Below, one piece after another: positions 1 through 15,000 of a DNA stretch of 64,000 nucleotides. Every line of letters starts with the position of its first letter. Positions within the stretch are counted from its first letter, which is position 1. The position numbers and the translations under genes are program-made. This stretch comes from Symmetrospora coprosmae. Taxonomy: Eukaryota > Basidiomycota > Cystobasidiomycetes > Symmetrosporaceae. The stretch covers positions 248,001-312,000 of the forward strand of contig VUYT01000017.1 in NCBI GenBank assembly GCA_008802785.1, written 5' to 3'. The notes beneath the pieces were generated by a model. That model saw only the letters and a program-made list of their open reading frames with translations, had not been told where the DNA came from and ran no database searches.

Positions 1-3000
1 AGGTCCTCCTCTTCTTCATCCGGAGTAGGCTCACGTTGGCGTCCGGAAGAGTCTTCATCCATCTCTTCCAGGCGCTTTCGTCGCTCCTCCTCCTTCTCCG
101 AATCGGGCCCTCCACGTTCCTCGTCCTGGTCTTTGTCGTCTTGCATAGCTTTATCGGGGATTTGGTGCACCTGTGTCCTGTCCTGAACGGACGGGTTGAC
201 CATCTCTTCGACTTCCATGGCCTCGAAGTCGTCGACCATTCTGTTCTCGTCCATCTGCTGGCCCGCTTGCTTTGCATCCTCCTCGTCCGCAGCTCCGCTT
301 GCTTGCAGTGTTACGTCTTCGTCCGCATTCTGCGTGTACTCGATGTCCTTCGTGTCGTCAATGAGCGTATCTTCCTTGGCGTTCGTCTGATCAGACGTCT
401 CCAGGGCATCTGGAATGGCTTCAAGGCGTCGCATCCAGGCTTTTGAGGCGTCGCCCAGATCGCGGCGTTGCTCTTCCGGCTGGACAGTATCCCCGCCCTC
501 TTGATCATCGGCGTCTTCTGAAGCCTTGTTTTCGGCCTGCTGGATCTCTTGCGAATTGGACGTGTTTGCGTCTGGCATAGCTTCGGATCGACCGGATGCG
601 CTGCGATCCTGTTGCCTCGCCCGCTCCCGTCGACCTGCCTTGCCCGCGTCAGCCTGACCCGCTTGGCCAGAAGGCGCGTCCATCTCCATATCGCCCGGCG
701 TCTCGTCTTGATCGCCGTCCTTCTCGCGCTTCTCGTCCTCGGTCGGCAGAGTTGATGCGGAAGGGGCATCGCCTCCAGAAGTCCCAGCGTCCCCGCCTGA
801 CGTGTGCTGCATGGCTTCTTCTTCTTCTGTGTCTGGCTGGTCACCATCTGCTTGAGGTTGTGGAGAGCCCGCGACTTCCTGCTTATCCTCTTCATTCCCG
901 GCACCTTCAGACATTCCATCGTCGTTGTCATCTCGGTGGCCGTCAGGGCCTGAGGACACACACGTGCTTCTTCGTTAGCATGGCATGCATCAATAAGCTC
1001 AGGCGCTCGCTGCTCACCTTCTAGCTCGCCGTCCATTGCGAGATCCTCCTCGTCCTCCTGCTCGTTTTCCTTGTCGGGCTGCGCATCAAGTTGAAGATCA
1101 TCTGGCAGGTCCAGAGCTTGAGTCTCGTTGTCTAGGTTGGGCATTTCCTGCCTTTCCCTATCCTCCACCTGCTCGCCATTCTCGTCCTCTCCAGGCTCGT
1201 GCTCGGGCTGGACTTCCATGTCTTCGGGAGCATCTGCCTGTTCATCCGCACTTTCTTCCTCCTTCTCCGTCTGGTCACCGTTGGCATCAATATCGTTATC
1301 GCCGACCTGATCCTCCTTCTTCTTTTCTTCCTTCTTGTGAGGTTTGTCATCCTGCCTGGTGCCCATCTCGGGGTCGCCGCTTTGTTCAGCCTGCTGGTCA
1401 GTCTGCTCGTCCGTCTCCTCAGGCTCCTCCTTCTTGTCATCTCCGCCCCAGAACTTGTCGTCGACAGCTCCTGGATCCAGAGGATCGACCTTGCCAACTT
1501 CCTCTTGGACATCGTCCTCCTCTCCGTCCTCCTCATCCTGGTCACCGTCCTGTTCGTCGTTCTCGTCTTCAGGAACGTCTTCCGTACGTCCGCCAAAATC
1601 GTCGGTCATGTCGACTGCAGCATCGTCTTTCTTATCCTGCTGCTCGGGCTGTTTGTCGTCCTCATCCTGATCATCCTGATCTTGAAGCCCTTCGACCTGC
1701 TCTTCGCCTTCGATTTCATTGCTGACGTTCTTGTCCCCTTTGCCCGCTCCCATACCCGTTCCCTCGCTGGTCTGCCCCTCGCCGCCTGACTGTGTCTCGC
1801 CTTCAGAAGGTTTACAGAAGCCTTCGTCAGCAAGCGTGAGCATCAATCCGACCAAGACGTGGCAGAACTTGAGGAGAGAGCGATGCCAGGCGAAATAAGC
1901 GAAGATATGCTGCTCGAGCAGGGACAAGTACGCTTGCAGTACGGGCATCACCCTGTCCATATGTGGAGCACGTTACATGATTAGCTTCAGACTGAAGACT
2001 GAGAACGGACGCTAGATCTCGGTGAGCGGGAACGCACCTGGCCAGCAGTATTTCGGACGCAGTGGAGGTATTTGGCCCGCAGGAGCGCATGAAAGCTTGG
2101 AGATGGTCCATTACGTCAGGCAAGCGGAAGCGCACCAGCTTCTGCTGCATGTGCATCGCCGCTTGCTTGAGACCAGCGTCGTCAAAATCGTCGTCCTCCT
2201 TCGCAACTGGTGCTGGTGCCTCGCCATCCACTCCTTGGATGACGACAAGTAGCGAACCGATAAGGGCGGCGTGCGCGACGACGCTCTCTGCCGGACTCTT
2301 CTCGTCGGCCGCGGCGGACCGTTCATCGTGCACGATTGAGGCCCAAGTCGTCGATGTCCATGCTATAACGGGCTCCAGCAGGTAAGCCAGACGAGGGTGG
2401 CTAGACAAGATCGCGTCGAGGTCGCTGCAGACCTCGACCCAAGCACCTTGCGCGGCAATAAGGCTCTCGGCGGATCTGAGCGATGTGAATTGGCAGCCGG
2501 AGAGTTGCTCTCGCGCGCATTCGAGAGCTTGAAGGCGAGCAGGCAGCGCATTCTCGATAGAGCTGACGGCGGATGCTAGCGATTTGAGCCCCTCCGCATC
2601 GCTGACATGTTTCGCAAGCAAGACGTGACGCCTCGCGGTCGCTTCGCATTCGCGCAGAACGTGCTGTAGCTGGTATGTAGCGTGAAGTATCGCGTCGACT
2701 CGGTCGAGGCTGATGCTATTCTGCTGCGTAGCCAGACCGCTCTCCAAAACTGCGGCGGCCGTGCTGGCGAACTTGGCAGCTTTCGCGTGGTGGTCCATGG
2801 CAACTTGCAGAAGTCGGCGATCATCAACGATCAAGGCGAAGCAGCTTTGTATAGAGCCGACAGCCGTCTGGAAGTTGTGGGAACTGATGTCTTCGTGATG
2901 CATCGAAGGTGTCTGACGCAAACTAGGGAGACGTCCAAGATTGCGGTAGAAGTAGGTATTGATGCTCTCGATCGTGGCCATGAGAAGATCATCGGGCTCG

Positions 3001-6000
3001 GCAGCGACTAGAGGCGGCGTCTCGTAGAGTTGAGCCGAGTTCTGCTGTCTAGCAAGCGTGGAGGGTGCTGGTCTGGGCGACAGGCCAATTCGCTTTAGCT
3101 CCTTCAGCAGGTCCGAGAGCGCTTTACGCTTCCTGTCCGTGACCGCGCCCACAGCTTTAGCTATGGCTTCCTTGCTGTCTCCCTTGGCTTCCTCTTTCCG
3201 AAGCGTGTCGGCGCGATCGATGATTGTGCTGGTCAAGTCGTCGACTGTTCTGGTTGCGGCAGCAGCCAGCTCAACATTCTGCTTGGTGAGTATGGTACGT
3301 AGGCGGTCAACCGTCACATCGAGATGTACGATGGCGGCCGGGGTGCCCTCTGGCAGTGCCGGTAATGTCGCTGGTAGGGCAGCAAGCTCTCGCATCGGTA
3401 GCGCGATTGGCAGGGATACTGTGGTGCTGTTTTGTATCTGACCGCTCTGCCGCGTAGTTGTATTGAGGAAGTTGGATGCGGGTTTGTCGAGAAGCGCTCG
3501 TAACTTCCTGACAATCTTATGCAACTGACGATGGCTCTTCTGCGCACTTTGTCGCAGCGCGTAGATGTTGACATCCTTCCAGCTCGCTAATCGGAGAACA
3601 TCCTGGACCTCCCGCTCGAGGTTCTTACGCTCAGCTGCCAGGTGATTCAGCATTTCTGCTCCTTTGCGACTGTAGAACTGATGCACGTTGAACAGGATGG
3701 CGGAGACGTGGCTGACGAGCGTACTGGTCGAGGCCGCCACCACCTTGCAGAGCCGTGCAAAGGAAAGTACGAGGTCGAGCCTCTTGCTGAATTGACCGAT
3801 CGGACTGGCCGAGAAGAAGGTCTCCAACAGTCCGACCAGAGTGTGCAGATACTGCTGAGCTTCGTCGGCTGTCGTAGCGCCGTCCGCTTGCATGGCTACT
3901 GCGGCGCGAACGGCGGTCTCGTAGAACCGGAACCACCAGTCCGCGACAGGCTCGCAGAACTTGGCCTCTTGCACTTCGAGCAGTCTCGCCCACGAGTAGA
4001 GCTCCAGCCTGCGCCACGAGACGATAATTTCGATGTACTGGCTTTGGAACGAGCGAAGGCTGGTCTCTTTGCTCGCGTAATTCTCCCAGTCTTCGATCTT
4101 GCTGAGCAGTGCGTCGAGGTAAGTGAGCATCTTGGCGATAGGCGTCGTAGAGGGCACACTCAGTAGCGCAAGGCAGCGCTCCTGGATATCCATCAATACC
4201 ATCTGATCTGGCCATTCCTCAATGAGTGCATTGACCCGTGCCAGCATAGAGGCGGCGACAGGCTCCAGCTTGCGGATCTCTTCGAGACTGCCGTCTTGGT
4301 AGAAGTCGAAGTGCCGCGTCGTCTTGTCGGATCCGTTCAGGGTCTCGACAAGGTTGTCGAGCTGGTACACTACGGAGCCGGCATCGATGCTCTCGGAGAG
4401 CTGGTGAGGGAAGGCCTGCGTGATCTGACGAACAAGCGATTCGCGGAGGTGGGAGTAGTCGGGGAGAGAGGTCTGAAGGGCGGACCGTTCCAGACATGTC
4501 AGCTGCTCGCCGAGCTCGGAAGCGACGGTAGTGCCGATGGCTTACATCCTTTCCTGGCATAAAGAGCCGCTGATGCAGGGTATACATCGACAGCACGTCG
4601 TCCTGGCTGAAAAGCTTCGGCACGGATGTCGCGCTGCTTATCTTGATGCTCGCGCGAGGGCCACTATCTTCGTCCTCGTATGTCGGAAACAGCTCGGCCA
4701 GCTCGGCTGCTTCCAGGTCGTCATCAGCCGGAATGATAACTTCCTGCTTCCTCGATTTGTAGATGCTCTCGGCTTCGGCTTTGGCCTCCTCCGCTCGCTT
4801 TTGGTCGATCGCCCACAGGTGAAAAATCTGTTCGTACGTTCTGTGTAGGTGGGCTGCAGCCGTAGAATCCGGCAACAACTTCAGAGATGCTGGTGTAGCG
4901 TGCGTCGTAAAGACGATTGACGACAAGTGGAGCCGTGCGAGCTGGGACGGCGAGGTGATCGGCTTGGCCTCCGTCTTCAGGGAAGAGGGTATATGCATGG
5001 CTAAGAGAGGTGCTGCTGCTGGAAGAGACGGGTACGCCGTTAGGTGGGCGAGAGCCTGCTCGTGGACAGCACCAGCCTTGCCGGCGCGGTGCTTTTGGAT
5101 TGTATGGCTATACAGCCCAAGACCGATGCTGAAGGTACCGAGGCAGAGCAGCAACGGCTCGGTGATGTCGCCGTAAGCAGCGTAGGCACGAAGCAGACGT
5201 CCAACGATCGACGAGACGGCATCCTGCACGTTCTGGATTTGGGAGGCCATGCTGTCGGTGTACTCTGTCGAGCTCAGCAGGGCTTTGACGACCTGGGAAC
5301 TGCCAAAGAGCGAGCCAGATGCCTGGCCAAGCTCTGTGAAGAGCGCAGCCAAGATGGCTTGTCCTCCTGCTCCCTTGCGTCTGGTGACGCTTTCTTCGAG
5401 CTGGCTTAGCTCGCTACTGATGCCGATGAGCTGTCCGGCAAGTACGTCTAGCTCGATCGTGCCCGTCCCGCCTGCCTGATCTCGCACAAGGCTGGCGTTT
5501 GAGGCAGCAGCTGCGAGCAGTCTCCCTTTCTGCCGGGCCAAGAAGGCCTCTTTGGCCTGTGTCGCCACCGACGGATCGAGTGGGATGTTTGGCAGGAAAG
5601 ATATCCAGAAGTAATTGGCGAAGTGGAGATAGGCCGAAGCGAGAGGCTTGCTTGTGTCTGAATTGCGGGCGAGGGCCTCGCTTAATTGTGCTAACGAGCT
5701 TCGTAGAGCTGAAGTAGTGCTGTCATTGTCCACCAGGACAGCGGATACTGTCTCCAGCTTGGTTGCAAGTGTCTCTCCTGCTGTCCCAGGCACTGCCCTG
5801 CCGATGGCGGCCAGCAGCTAGAAAGGTTGGCATAATTTCAGCGCAGTCCGCATGAAGGCGTCTTGAGCTGCCTTTCCACTCACCTCCGACACCAAATGAA
5901 GGAGCAGCTCAGTCATGCACTGCAGGCGGCTTGGACCGCTCAGTGTAGCAAGCTCAAAGTGTGCCTGGCCACCGCTCTTGATCTGCTGCATCGCCTGCGC

Positions 6001-9000
6001 GTGCAAAGACAGTGGCAGGCTGATCGACGTCGCTCTACGTGCGCCGAACCGACAGACACATCAGACGAAATCGTCATTGGGCTAGGCTAAAGAGTGGGAG
6101 CTTACCTGGTGCTAAGGACATCGGCCAGAAGAGAGCTTGACAGGAGGTCAGCTGGGAGATGTGCCTGTTGTGCATGCACGACAACCGAGTCAGTCATGTC
6201 GGAACAAGCCGACGTGAGGCACGTTTGTACCGCACCCTTGAAGAGTCACCCGCTTCGAAGCACAGATGCTTGACCCATTCGGCGAGCATCTTGCTTTGAT
6301 TCCGGGCGAAGTACGGTTGCAATGAAGCGAGTGTGCGCTCGGAAGCAGAAGCAATACTGAGAAAGGTGGTACTGTTACCGTCCGAGCTTGATGCTGTTCT
6401 AGCGAGTGCGTGAGTCTCGGCCAGGGAGACGATGAGATGCATGTCGACGCGCTCGTTCGGATCCTTTGTGGCGGCTGCAGTGCCGGCGAGCTTCTAAGTA
6501 CCGGACAGACGGTGGAAACTGGATGGTCAGAAGGAAAGGGAAGAACAGCCTGATCTGTATCGTCGGCACACTCACGGTAGCAAGCTTGTCGAGGACAGCA
6601 GAGATGGAAGCCACTTGCTCTGCCGTACTCGCAGTCTGCGCTGCGATGCGAATCTCGTAGAAAAGGACAGCCAGTTCTGTCGGGACAGGCAAGGTTAGCG
6701 CCCCATAGCAACAGGCACGGACGCAAGATGTAGCGAAAGGGACACGCACCGGTTGGAATCGAGCTGAGGGAGCATTCCGTGGCGAGCTGCTCGATATGCT
6801 TCACTTTGTGCCTAAGAGGTGCCGCGAGCTTGGCCGGCAGGAAGTGCGTCCATATCTTCTCAAAGTTGTGCCCGGAGGTCCGCCTGACTGCGGTCTTTGC
6901 ATGGGTGAGAGCAGCGTGCAGCGAGTGCGACTTGTCGAGCACAGCAAACGGTGCACCGTCGAGCGTCTCCTGAAGCCACGAAAGGATCGTCTGGTAGGTG
7001 GCGTAGTCGAGATGCTCCTGAGCGGCTACATGCTCAAGCTCGAAGGCAAGTGCCTCCAGAGAGGTCACTGCCTGCGCCAGCGCAATGTCGTTCTCGGGTG
7101 ATGCTTGCAGAGCAGATGCACAGCTGATTGTAGTCTCGTAGATGCTTTGCTGAAGGGGAAAGATCGATGCGACACCGGTCTCAAGACGTTGGAGGCGAGA
7201 AGGGTGGGCAGCATTGATGCAAGACAACTCTCCAATGCTGTGCTTGCTCGTGCGTCCTTCGACGGCCGTACGTGAGCGGAGAGCCAGAGCCTGTTGCCCT
7301 GATAGCGTCCTGAGCAGACATTTCGCAACGCCATCGATTGCAAGAAGATGGCTCCGTGCTGCAACAGGCACTGCCTTGCGAGCATCGTTGCTGTCAAGGC
7401 TGAACAGGATGGGCTGGTGCAGAGTGAACATCGAGCTCGCCCATCAGCGAAGAGTCTAGCTTCGAGGATCGGACTACACTCACCTTGATAGCGCCGAGGC
7501 TTCCCACAGAACTGATGTAGGCACTTCTCACGCGCAATCGCGGAGCCAAGAACGACATTCCATGGAAGCGTTCGAGGCGAGTATCGGGAGCTCGTCTCGC
7601 AAGAGCTCCGAGCGACTCCGCCGAACAGGCCAGAACGGCCGTGTCCGCGCTGGTAGCAAGGGCTGCAGCGGTGTTGCCAGAACCCTCTGCCGCAGGGCCC
7701 GCGCCAGACGATGCACTAGAGCTAGGGGCGACGACCAGACTGGCGCTCGAAAAGGGTGTTCTTTGTATTGTCGCTGACGGTTTCTGCAGAGCTATTTCTA
7801 CACCGCGATTCCGCATAGCCCGCGAAAGTTCCCCATGGCGTGGGTCTAGCGCCATGACTACCCGGAAGTCCGGATGAGCCTCGACGGTGACGATGGCATT
7901 ATCGACAGCTCCCCTTTCTGCTAGTAGGAGCTTGCCGTTGGGTTCGAAGAGGCCGTTCAAGCGGTCCAGGACCGAGGCATTGCAAAGATTGGCGTTCTCG
8001 ATGACGAAGATGTCACCGCTCTTCATAGCCCGAACGAGCGGACCGTCGATCCACTCGAAGCGCCCAGGCAGAGTGGCAGAGGCGATGGAATCTTGCAGAA
8101 GATCGAAGGCGTGGAAGGCGTCTTGCGAGAGTATCAAAGACGAGCAATGCTTGCGGAAGAGCGCCACCTCCCCTTGCAGCCCCGCGCCGGCAGTCGACGC
8201 CGGTGACGTGCAGCTGCTTGCGACCGTGGCCAGCTGACGGAAGGCCGCATGCGTAGCAGCAAGTTCTGCGCGGGAAGCAGTCGAGGTTGCAAAGTCTTGA
8301 AGGCAAGATTTGATGCGAGCGAGAGCTGACAGACGAAGGCGCGTCAAGTTGGACTGCTCAAAGGTGCCGAGCATCTCGAGGGTGTCGGTCTGAGGATTCA
8401 TGTGGAATGACTGGACGCGTTGGCCGACCAGAGCAGCGTACTGATGTACAACGGAAGTCTTGCCGGAGCCTTGAGGACCAGTAACAATGGCGAGTAGGTT
8501 AGCCTGTAATGAAGCTGCGAGAGTTTGCAGAGGACGGAGCTGAGACTGCTGGAACTGAGTAGGATCGCTTGCGGGTATTGAAGCGAGGGTATCTCTGCGG
8601 ATGACTGGCGTACTACCGATGCGTGCCGCGCGAGGAGTTATTGCTGGTCGTCCTGCACGATCATGAGGAACTGAAAGGCCAAATAAGTCTTGGAAGAGAG
8701 CGATGACTTGCTCCCTATCTGCGTCAGTCCGGAAGCGTTGCAAGAAAAGGATATCGAGGTACTCGACAGGGTGGCCGGGTGACCTCTCGAGGCCGGCTGG
8801 GTGCAGAAGTAGCTGGAACCATCGTAGGAGATCACGGAGGTTGACCTCCCATGGTGCTCCCTGCTGCGCGAAACGGGAGCTTGAGGTCGTGAGAGCATTG
8901 AGCTGTGTGACGAAGCTGACCATCCGCTCGACTGTCTCTTCGTCGGCGGCATTGCTGTAGAGGGCCTTGCAGATGGCGCTGTAGTCGTGCTGCTGGAGCT

Positions 9001-12000
9001 CATCCATGTAGACTTGAGTGAAGCGGTCCACAAACGATCTCGGCAGACCTTTGCGTGATCCACCCTGATTGGAGGGGTTCTGGGCGGCGAAGATGCGAAA
9101 GTTGGGGTGGCGGACGAAAGAGCGGTCTAGTTCGGGGATGTACACCGAACCCCGGTGGTCGAGACACGAATTGAGGCCTTCCAGGACAGACTGACTTGCC
9201 AGGTTCATCTCGTCCAAGAGGACCCAATCGCCCGCCTGCATGGCAGCAAGGAAGGGCGCATCCCGCCATGCGAACTCTCCGCTCTTGCCGCCTTCGACCG
9301 GCAGATCGCTACCGAAGAGGTCGATGAGGTCTGTCTGATCGGAGAGATTGATGCGGCAGAGGTGGAAGTTGGCTAGGCGCGCCAGGGCTGTCACAAGACT
9401 CGTCTTTCCAACACCTGGGCTACCCTCGAGGAGGATCGGCTTGGGCAGCTGTAGAGCCCTCATCACCTTGCGAGCATTAAAGAGGGTGGTCGGTGCAAGC
9501 AGGCTGAAGTCGTTGGATGTGCCGGCCGAGTCGGTCGCTCTGCTCTTCTCGACGGCGAAAGGTGCGATGGTGAAATGAGTTGCCGTAGAGGCAAAAGAGG
9601 GTGTGTGTATCGTAAAGTGGTCTATGGCGGTTGATGCGAGACCGGCCAGGCGCACTAACTCGCCAACACTGTCGCGCCGGAGAGCCGTCACGGCAGCGGG
9701 CATGAGGCCGGAGGTGGCAGATGTCGATCCGATAGAGTCGACCAGGGTCAAGAGAGCGCCGTGGACAAAACCCTCCCTTGAATCTTCGGTATAGACGTTC
9801 ATAAAAGCCACCCAGGCCAAGACGTCCCGGAGCGTCACGACTGAACCGAAAGCTGGCGGGTCGCGAGGGCGGACGGCTCGCGTGAACCAGGAGGAGAAGT
9901 CCAATAGTAACGGAGTGAAAGCCTGCAGACTTGGCGACGCCCATCGTCCGTTGATGATGTCGGTCAGATCCTGCGTGTCCGTGACCCAGGGGACCCAGAT
10001 CTCGGTGAAGCGGTTGCGCAGGGCAGGCGAGAGCTCCTTCTTGCCATAGTCTCCGCCTGGGTTCATGGTTGCCAATACCTTGAAGCGCTCGTGTCCTACA
10101 ATGCGGACATCCTCGAGGTTCTCGGCACCCTTCTCGGCGACCACAAGTGTCCTTCCTGACTCGAGAACGCTGTTCAGCCGCTCTAGAACAGAGTCGTCGG
10201 CGAGCGATATCTCGTCCAGTAGGACCAGGTCGCCGTGCTTCATGGCCTGGACGAGCGGACCGTCGTGCCATAGGAATAAAGCGGAGGCCTCCTTCATCTT
10301 CTGGAGGAGGATCTTTGCCGGGCTGGAAGAGCGCGAGAGCGAATCCACCTGCTCCATGAGGTCCTCGAAGGTCGCATCGTCGTCGTTGAACATGGAGCCT
10401 GCCGTGGCGAGGAGCTGGACCGCCTCGGCGCGCAGCCCTTCCTGCACCGATGAACGATTCCGGATAGGTCGCTGCGACCCGATGAGATCGGCCGTCTCCG
10501 TGTTCTGGTGGCAGTTGACAATGTGCAGCGCACAGTTGAGTGCATCCGCAATCGACTGGCAGACGGACGTTTTGCCCGACCCGGTCTCGCCAACCAGGAG
10601 AACGGGCTCGTTATGCTGTAGGGCCGAGCGGACGAGAACATACAGTCTTCGCATGGCGCTCGTCCACACCAACTCGCTGGACGGCGCCTGGGTGCTACCA
10701 ACGTACTGCGAGAACGCCGTCTGGTAGAGTTCTCGCTCGTCTAGCTTGACCTTCATGGTCGTTTCGATAACCTCCTTGACAACCTCCTTATCCTCCAACT
10801 TTCGAGCTCGCTCAGCCAGCAGCATGTAGCCATCTGCGGCCAGCTGCTCATAGCCGACCGCCTCGCGCCCACCCCAGCGGAAGAGATCTCGAAGTGTGAC
10901 GAAAGCTTGCTTCTCTTCAAAGACCCGGGTCGACTGCCGTCGTTTCTGCAGCTCGAGAAAGACAGCAACAATCTTCTTGGCATACGAGGGCGCAATCTGG
11001 CAGCGCTCGCAGAGAATGCGCTCGAGCTCGTCCTTCGGGACATCGCTGAAATGCATTTCCAGGAATCGATTCCGGAATGCCCGAGACAAAACTTTGCGCC
11101 CGCCGTATAGCCCTGGCGGGTTCTGTGTGGCGAAAAGCATGAAGTGCGGGTGGGGCTTGACAACCTCCTGCGTCTCCGGGATGACCAGCTCCCGATTGTC
11201 GTCAAGCAGCCTGTTCAAGGCTTCGAGAACGTCGGTGGGCGCCAGGTTGAGCTCGTCGAGCACAATCCAGTCCCCGTTCCTGACGGCCTTCACGAGGATG
11301 CCTTCTCGAAAGACGAGCTTACCCGTCTGTGGGTCTGAGACGTACGTGCCGAGATACTCTTGTATGTCTGTATGTTCGTGGTTGTTGATGCGGACAAAGC
11401 GGTGGCCCGTCTGGCTGGCCAGATATTCGATGATACTCGTCTTTCCGCTCGATGTGGGACCCTGAATGAGCACGGGGAACCGGCTGATGGCGACAGCCCG
11501 GGCGAGATTGACGAGCTTGGTCTGCACGGACGCCGTGAGAACGTATTCGGCAGACGAGTCGACGGGCAGCGAGCCCTTGGCGAGCCAGAACGAGCTGAGC
11601 TGTACGTAGCTATCTGCCGTCGATGCAGGCGGCTTGGTGGGAACTGCCGAAAGGAAGGAGCGTGGGTTCTTGGCCCTCTCAACAAAGTGCTTCTGCATTA
11701 GCTCGAGCACCGTGTCGGCGCTCGAACCCTCGAGCAGGGTGGTGAAGGCCATGACACAGCCTTCATAGACTGCCCTTCGGATACCGAAAGTGGAGCTCAG
11801 GTCCGCGGCGAAGGTGAGCGCTCTGGCCAGGGTGCGCATCGAGAAGTGCGGCGGCTGATTCGTGCCGTCCGCGAGCTTGCCAGCTAGGGCGAGCGCCTTG
11901 ATGGCGAGGTAGAACTCGGCCACGTCAAGGACAATGCCCCGATCGCCAACTGCGACGTGCCCAATGTAACCCTGGACGATGCTGAGCAGGGCCTCCCGGT

Positions 12001-15000
12001 CGGCATCAGGCGGAGGGACGTAGATTTCGGTAAATTTGGCACGGAGAGCAGGCGGTAGATCGCGCTTCCCCACGTCTGTCGCAGGATTCATGCATGCAAA
12101 GAGGCGGAAGTCCGGATGTCTCCGTACTGGCTCGAGGTCGCCTCGCTCAGTAAGCACGAGCGAGGCGTCCGAATGTTGAAGCAGCGTCGACAGGGATTCC
12201 AGCGTTTCTGGGGTGGCCAGATTGACCTCGTCCAGAAGGACCCAATCTCCTCTCTGGATGGCCTTGACAAGCGGTCCTTCCACAAATGCGAAGGCGAACT
12301 TAGCAGCTTTTGCATCTTGTCCAACCTGGCGCTGTTCGAATTGCGCCACGTCGGCGAGAAAGGTCTGCCAGGCCGAGGCGATGTCATTCGTCGACGTTTT
12401 CCGTTTCTTGCGCGGCGAGTCTTCGATAGAAGCGTCCGCAGCGGCGCGGAGGGCAGTGATGCGGTCCGAGGCCATGCGCGCTGCTTCCCGCCACAGACCG
12501 ACAAGGCGAGCCCACTTCTTCTTCTTGAAAGCTTTGGTGACGGCAGCCGTGTACTCGGCGTTCCTCGCCAGACTGAACGTCCGGGAGAACAGCTCGACAA
12601 ACTCATTCACCAGGTCGAGAGCAGTCCCTGAGAAGCGAGAACAGGCACATTAGCCGGGTAAAATCCGGGACAGCAACTTCCTATTCGTGATGATCACTCA
12701 CGCTCCATCTCCTCGGCCTCATTGACGGGCTTGAAGCCTCCCAGCAGATCAGACGCCTCTGTCTGATTCGACAAGTTGAGTGCAACCAAGTTGCGCCCGA
12801 GCCTTTCCGCCATGTATCCCACAGCAGCCGTCTTGCCCGTGCCCGTCTCGCCGACCATGAGGACGGGTTCAGCGAGCTGGGTCGAGACGGCGAGCTTCTC
12901 GAGCAGGACCAGGAACGGCTTGGTGAGCGCGTACGGCTTCCTGTCGATGGTGGCCCGCTTCCGCGCGAGCTTTTGCAGTGTTGCACGCCCGATCTGCACG
13001 CTGCCTGCCACATCTGCATCCTGGGTTGCTGTGATCTCTGGCGTGCGGCCGGCAAGCATCCACTCGACCCTTTCGGCGCTGAGGGCGAGACCGTCGCGCA
13101 GGGCAGCGACAATAGCGAGGTACTTGGTCGAAGCCGATGCAGCTGGCCTTCTCGGCTGCTCAGACGTTGACGCACCAGACGCCATCGAGGTCGGTGCAGG
13201 AGCAGAAGCAGGTGGAAATGCGCCGAGAAAGACGTCCCGAGCTTCGATAAAGACCTCCTCCTGCAAGACGGGATTCTGCTCAATAGACGTAATATCCAGG
13301 TCGCGCGGCAGGCGGCGCTGAACGCGCTCGCACCACTTGACGAGGTCGCGGATACCGACATCGCGCGACATGCCCGTGCCGCTTGATCCCGTAGCGCCAT
13401 TTGCAACGTGCTTGACGGCGTCCCACACCTCAACGAGGCGCGCGATCATGCCCTCGCTGAGGCGCGTAAAGCGGCCCTGCACGATGCGCCGCGTCTCTTC
13501 GAGCGTGGGAAGGTCGAGCCGCACGTTCGTCCAGTACTGATTGCCCAGAAAGGTCGCGCTCGGGTGCTGCGCGTGCGTGCTGTCGCTCGAGGCAGACTGC
13601 ACGCTGCGCGTCGCAAAGAGCATGAAGCCCTCAGCAGCGGGGACCCATTGCCCGCCGGCGGACACGCCCACGCCATTCTCGCCCGCCCCGCCCCACGCGC
13701 CCCCAACAAAGCTCTCGCGGCGGTTGCGGATGCGTTCGACAAGCTCAGCGACCGTGCACAGCACATCATCCGCAGCTCGGTCAACGTCCTCCAGGACAAG
13801 CCAGCGTCCGTGGCGGATGGCGCGTGTGAGCGAGCCCTCGACGAAGACGAACGTGCCCGGCTCGGTTGGAGAGGACGAGAGCGAGCCTAAGAGCGTCTTT
13901 GCGTCCAGCGAGCGATCAGCCAGGTTGATCGTGACAATCTGCCTGTCTCGCGGCGTCTGTACACCACCAGCGCGCGTGTGCAAGATCCGGTGCAGCTCCT
14001 CCAGCACGCAGGCTTTGCCTGCGGACGGTGGCGAGCTGAGGAGGATCGGAGCCCGAGCTGCAGTCAAGCTCGCCAGTTGGCGCAGGGCTCGCACGGCGGG
14101 TGCGCTGGGGACGAACGTCGACAATCGCGGGACCTGAACTGTGTCGACTTGCGGGTGCGGCAGCCCTTGTGTGCTGGCTGAAAGCAGAATCGACGAGTCT
14201 GGCAGGCACGACTCGCGCAGCGTGTAGATGCCCTGCACGCAGGTGACCAGGGGTGTAAGGTCTTCATCGGTGAACACGAGTCGCGTGACAGCAGCGGGAT
14301 CGAGGTCCATACTGCTGGTCTCGGGAATGGCTTCCTCGGAAGGGCGCCGGAATGGTAGGCGCCAAGCAGCTCTTGCCATCTTGGAGGACTCGCTCTCGTA
14401 GATCCAGGCGTCGATGTATGCGCTCTCAACCTGGAATGTAGCCTTGCCCGTTGCATCGACTCGAGGACGACTCCCCACAAGTCTGGGCCAACCCTCGAGC
14501 CATTCTTCGCCCTGCCCCTTTGGCTTGCTGAGGTCTGGGAACGGGACGATCTGCACGACCGTGCCGTCCTTGCCATTCTCTGTATCCTTGTCTGGGTCGT
14601 ACACGAACTGGCGCCGCAGATCCTCCTTGGAGGGGCCTGTCCAGCCGAGCCACAGGCACGTTATCTGCCATGCGAGGGTGCGCATGCTGACGTACGGGTG
14701 AGAGGACATGACGTCTCGCAGGAGGAGAGGTGGTATTGGTCCGCCGTAGTTGTGCAAGACGGTTGGGATGAGCGGGAAGTGCGGGACGAGCTCGATGAGA
14801 GTGTGCAAGGTGAGCAGGAGCGCGGGCAGCTCTGGGTGGTAGATGAGCGGCGAGGCGTCATCAGACGGCTGCAAGGCAGATGATGGCAGGCCGGGTGGCG
14901 AGAAGTTTGCTGGAAGGTCCGACAGCAATGTGAAGGGTGTCGGCGTTTGGAGGTGCGGATGCCGCAGAAGCACGAGGAGCATTCTGTGCAGGAGAGATTG

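Noticed and set aside
1036-1789. Plus-strand Ser/Pro/Leu frames opposite the midasin acidic tail
   Set aside because: Antisense of GAG/GAC-rich codons gives long open frames; the minus-strand frame matches midasin.
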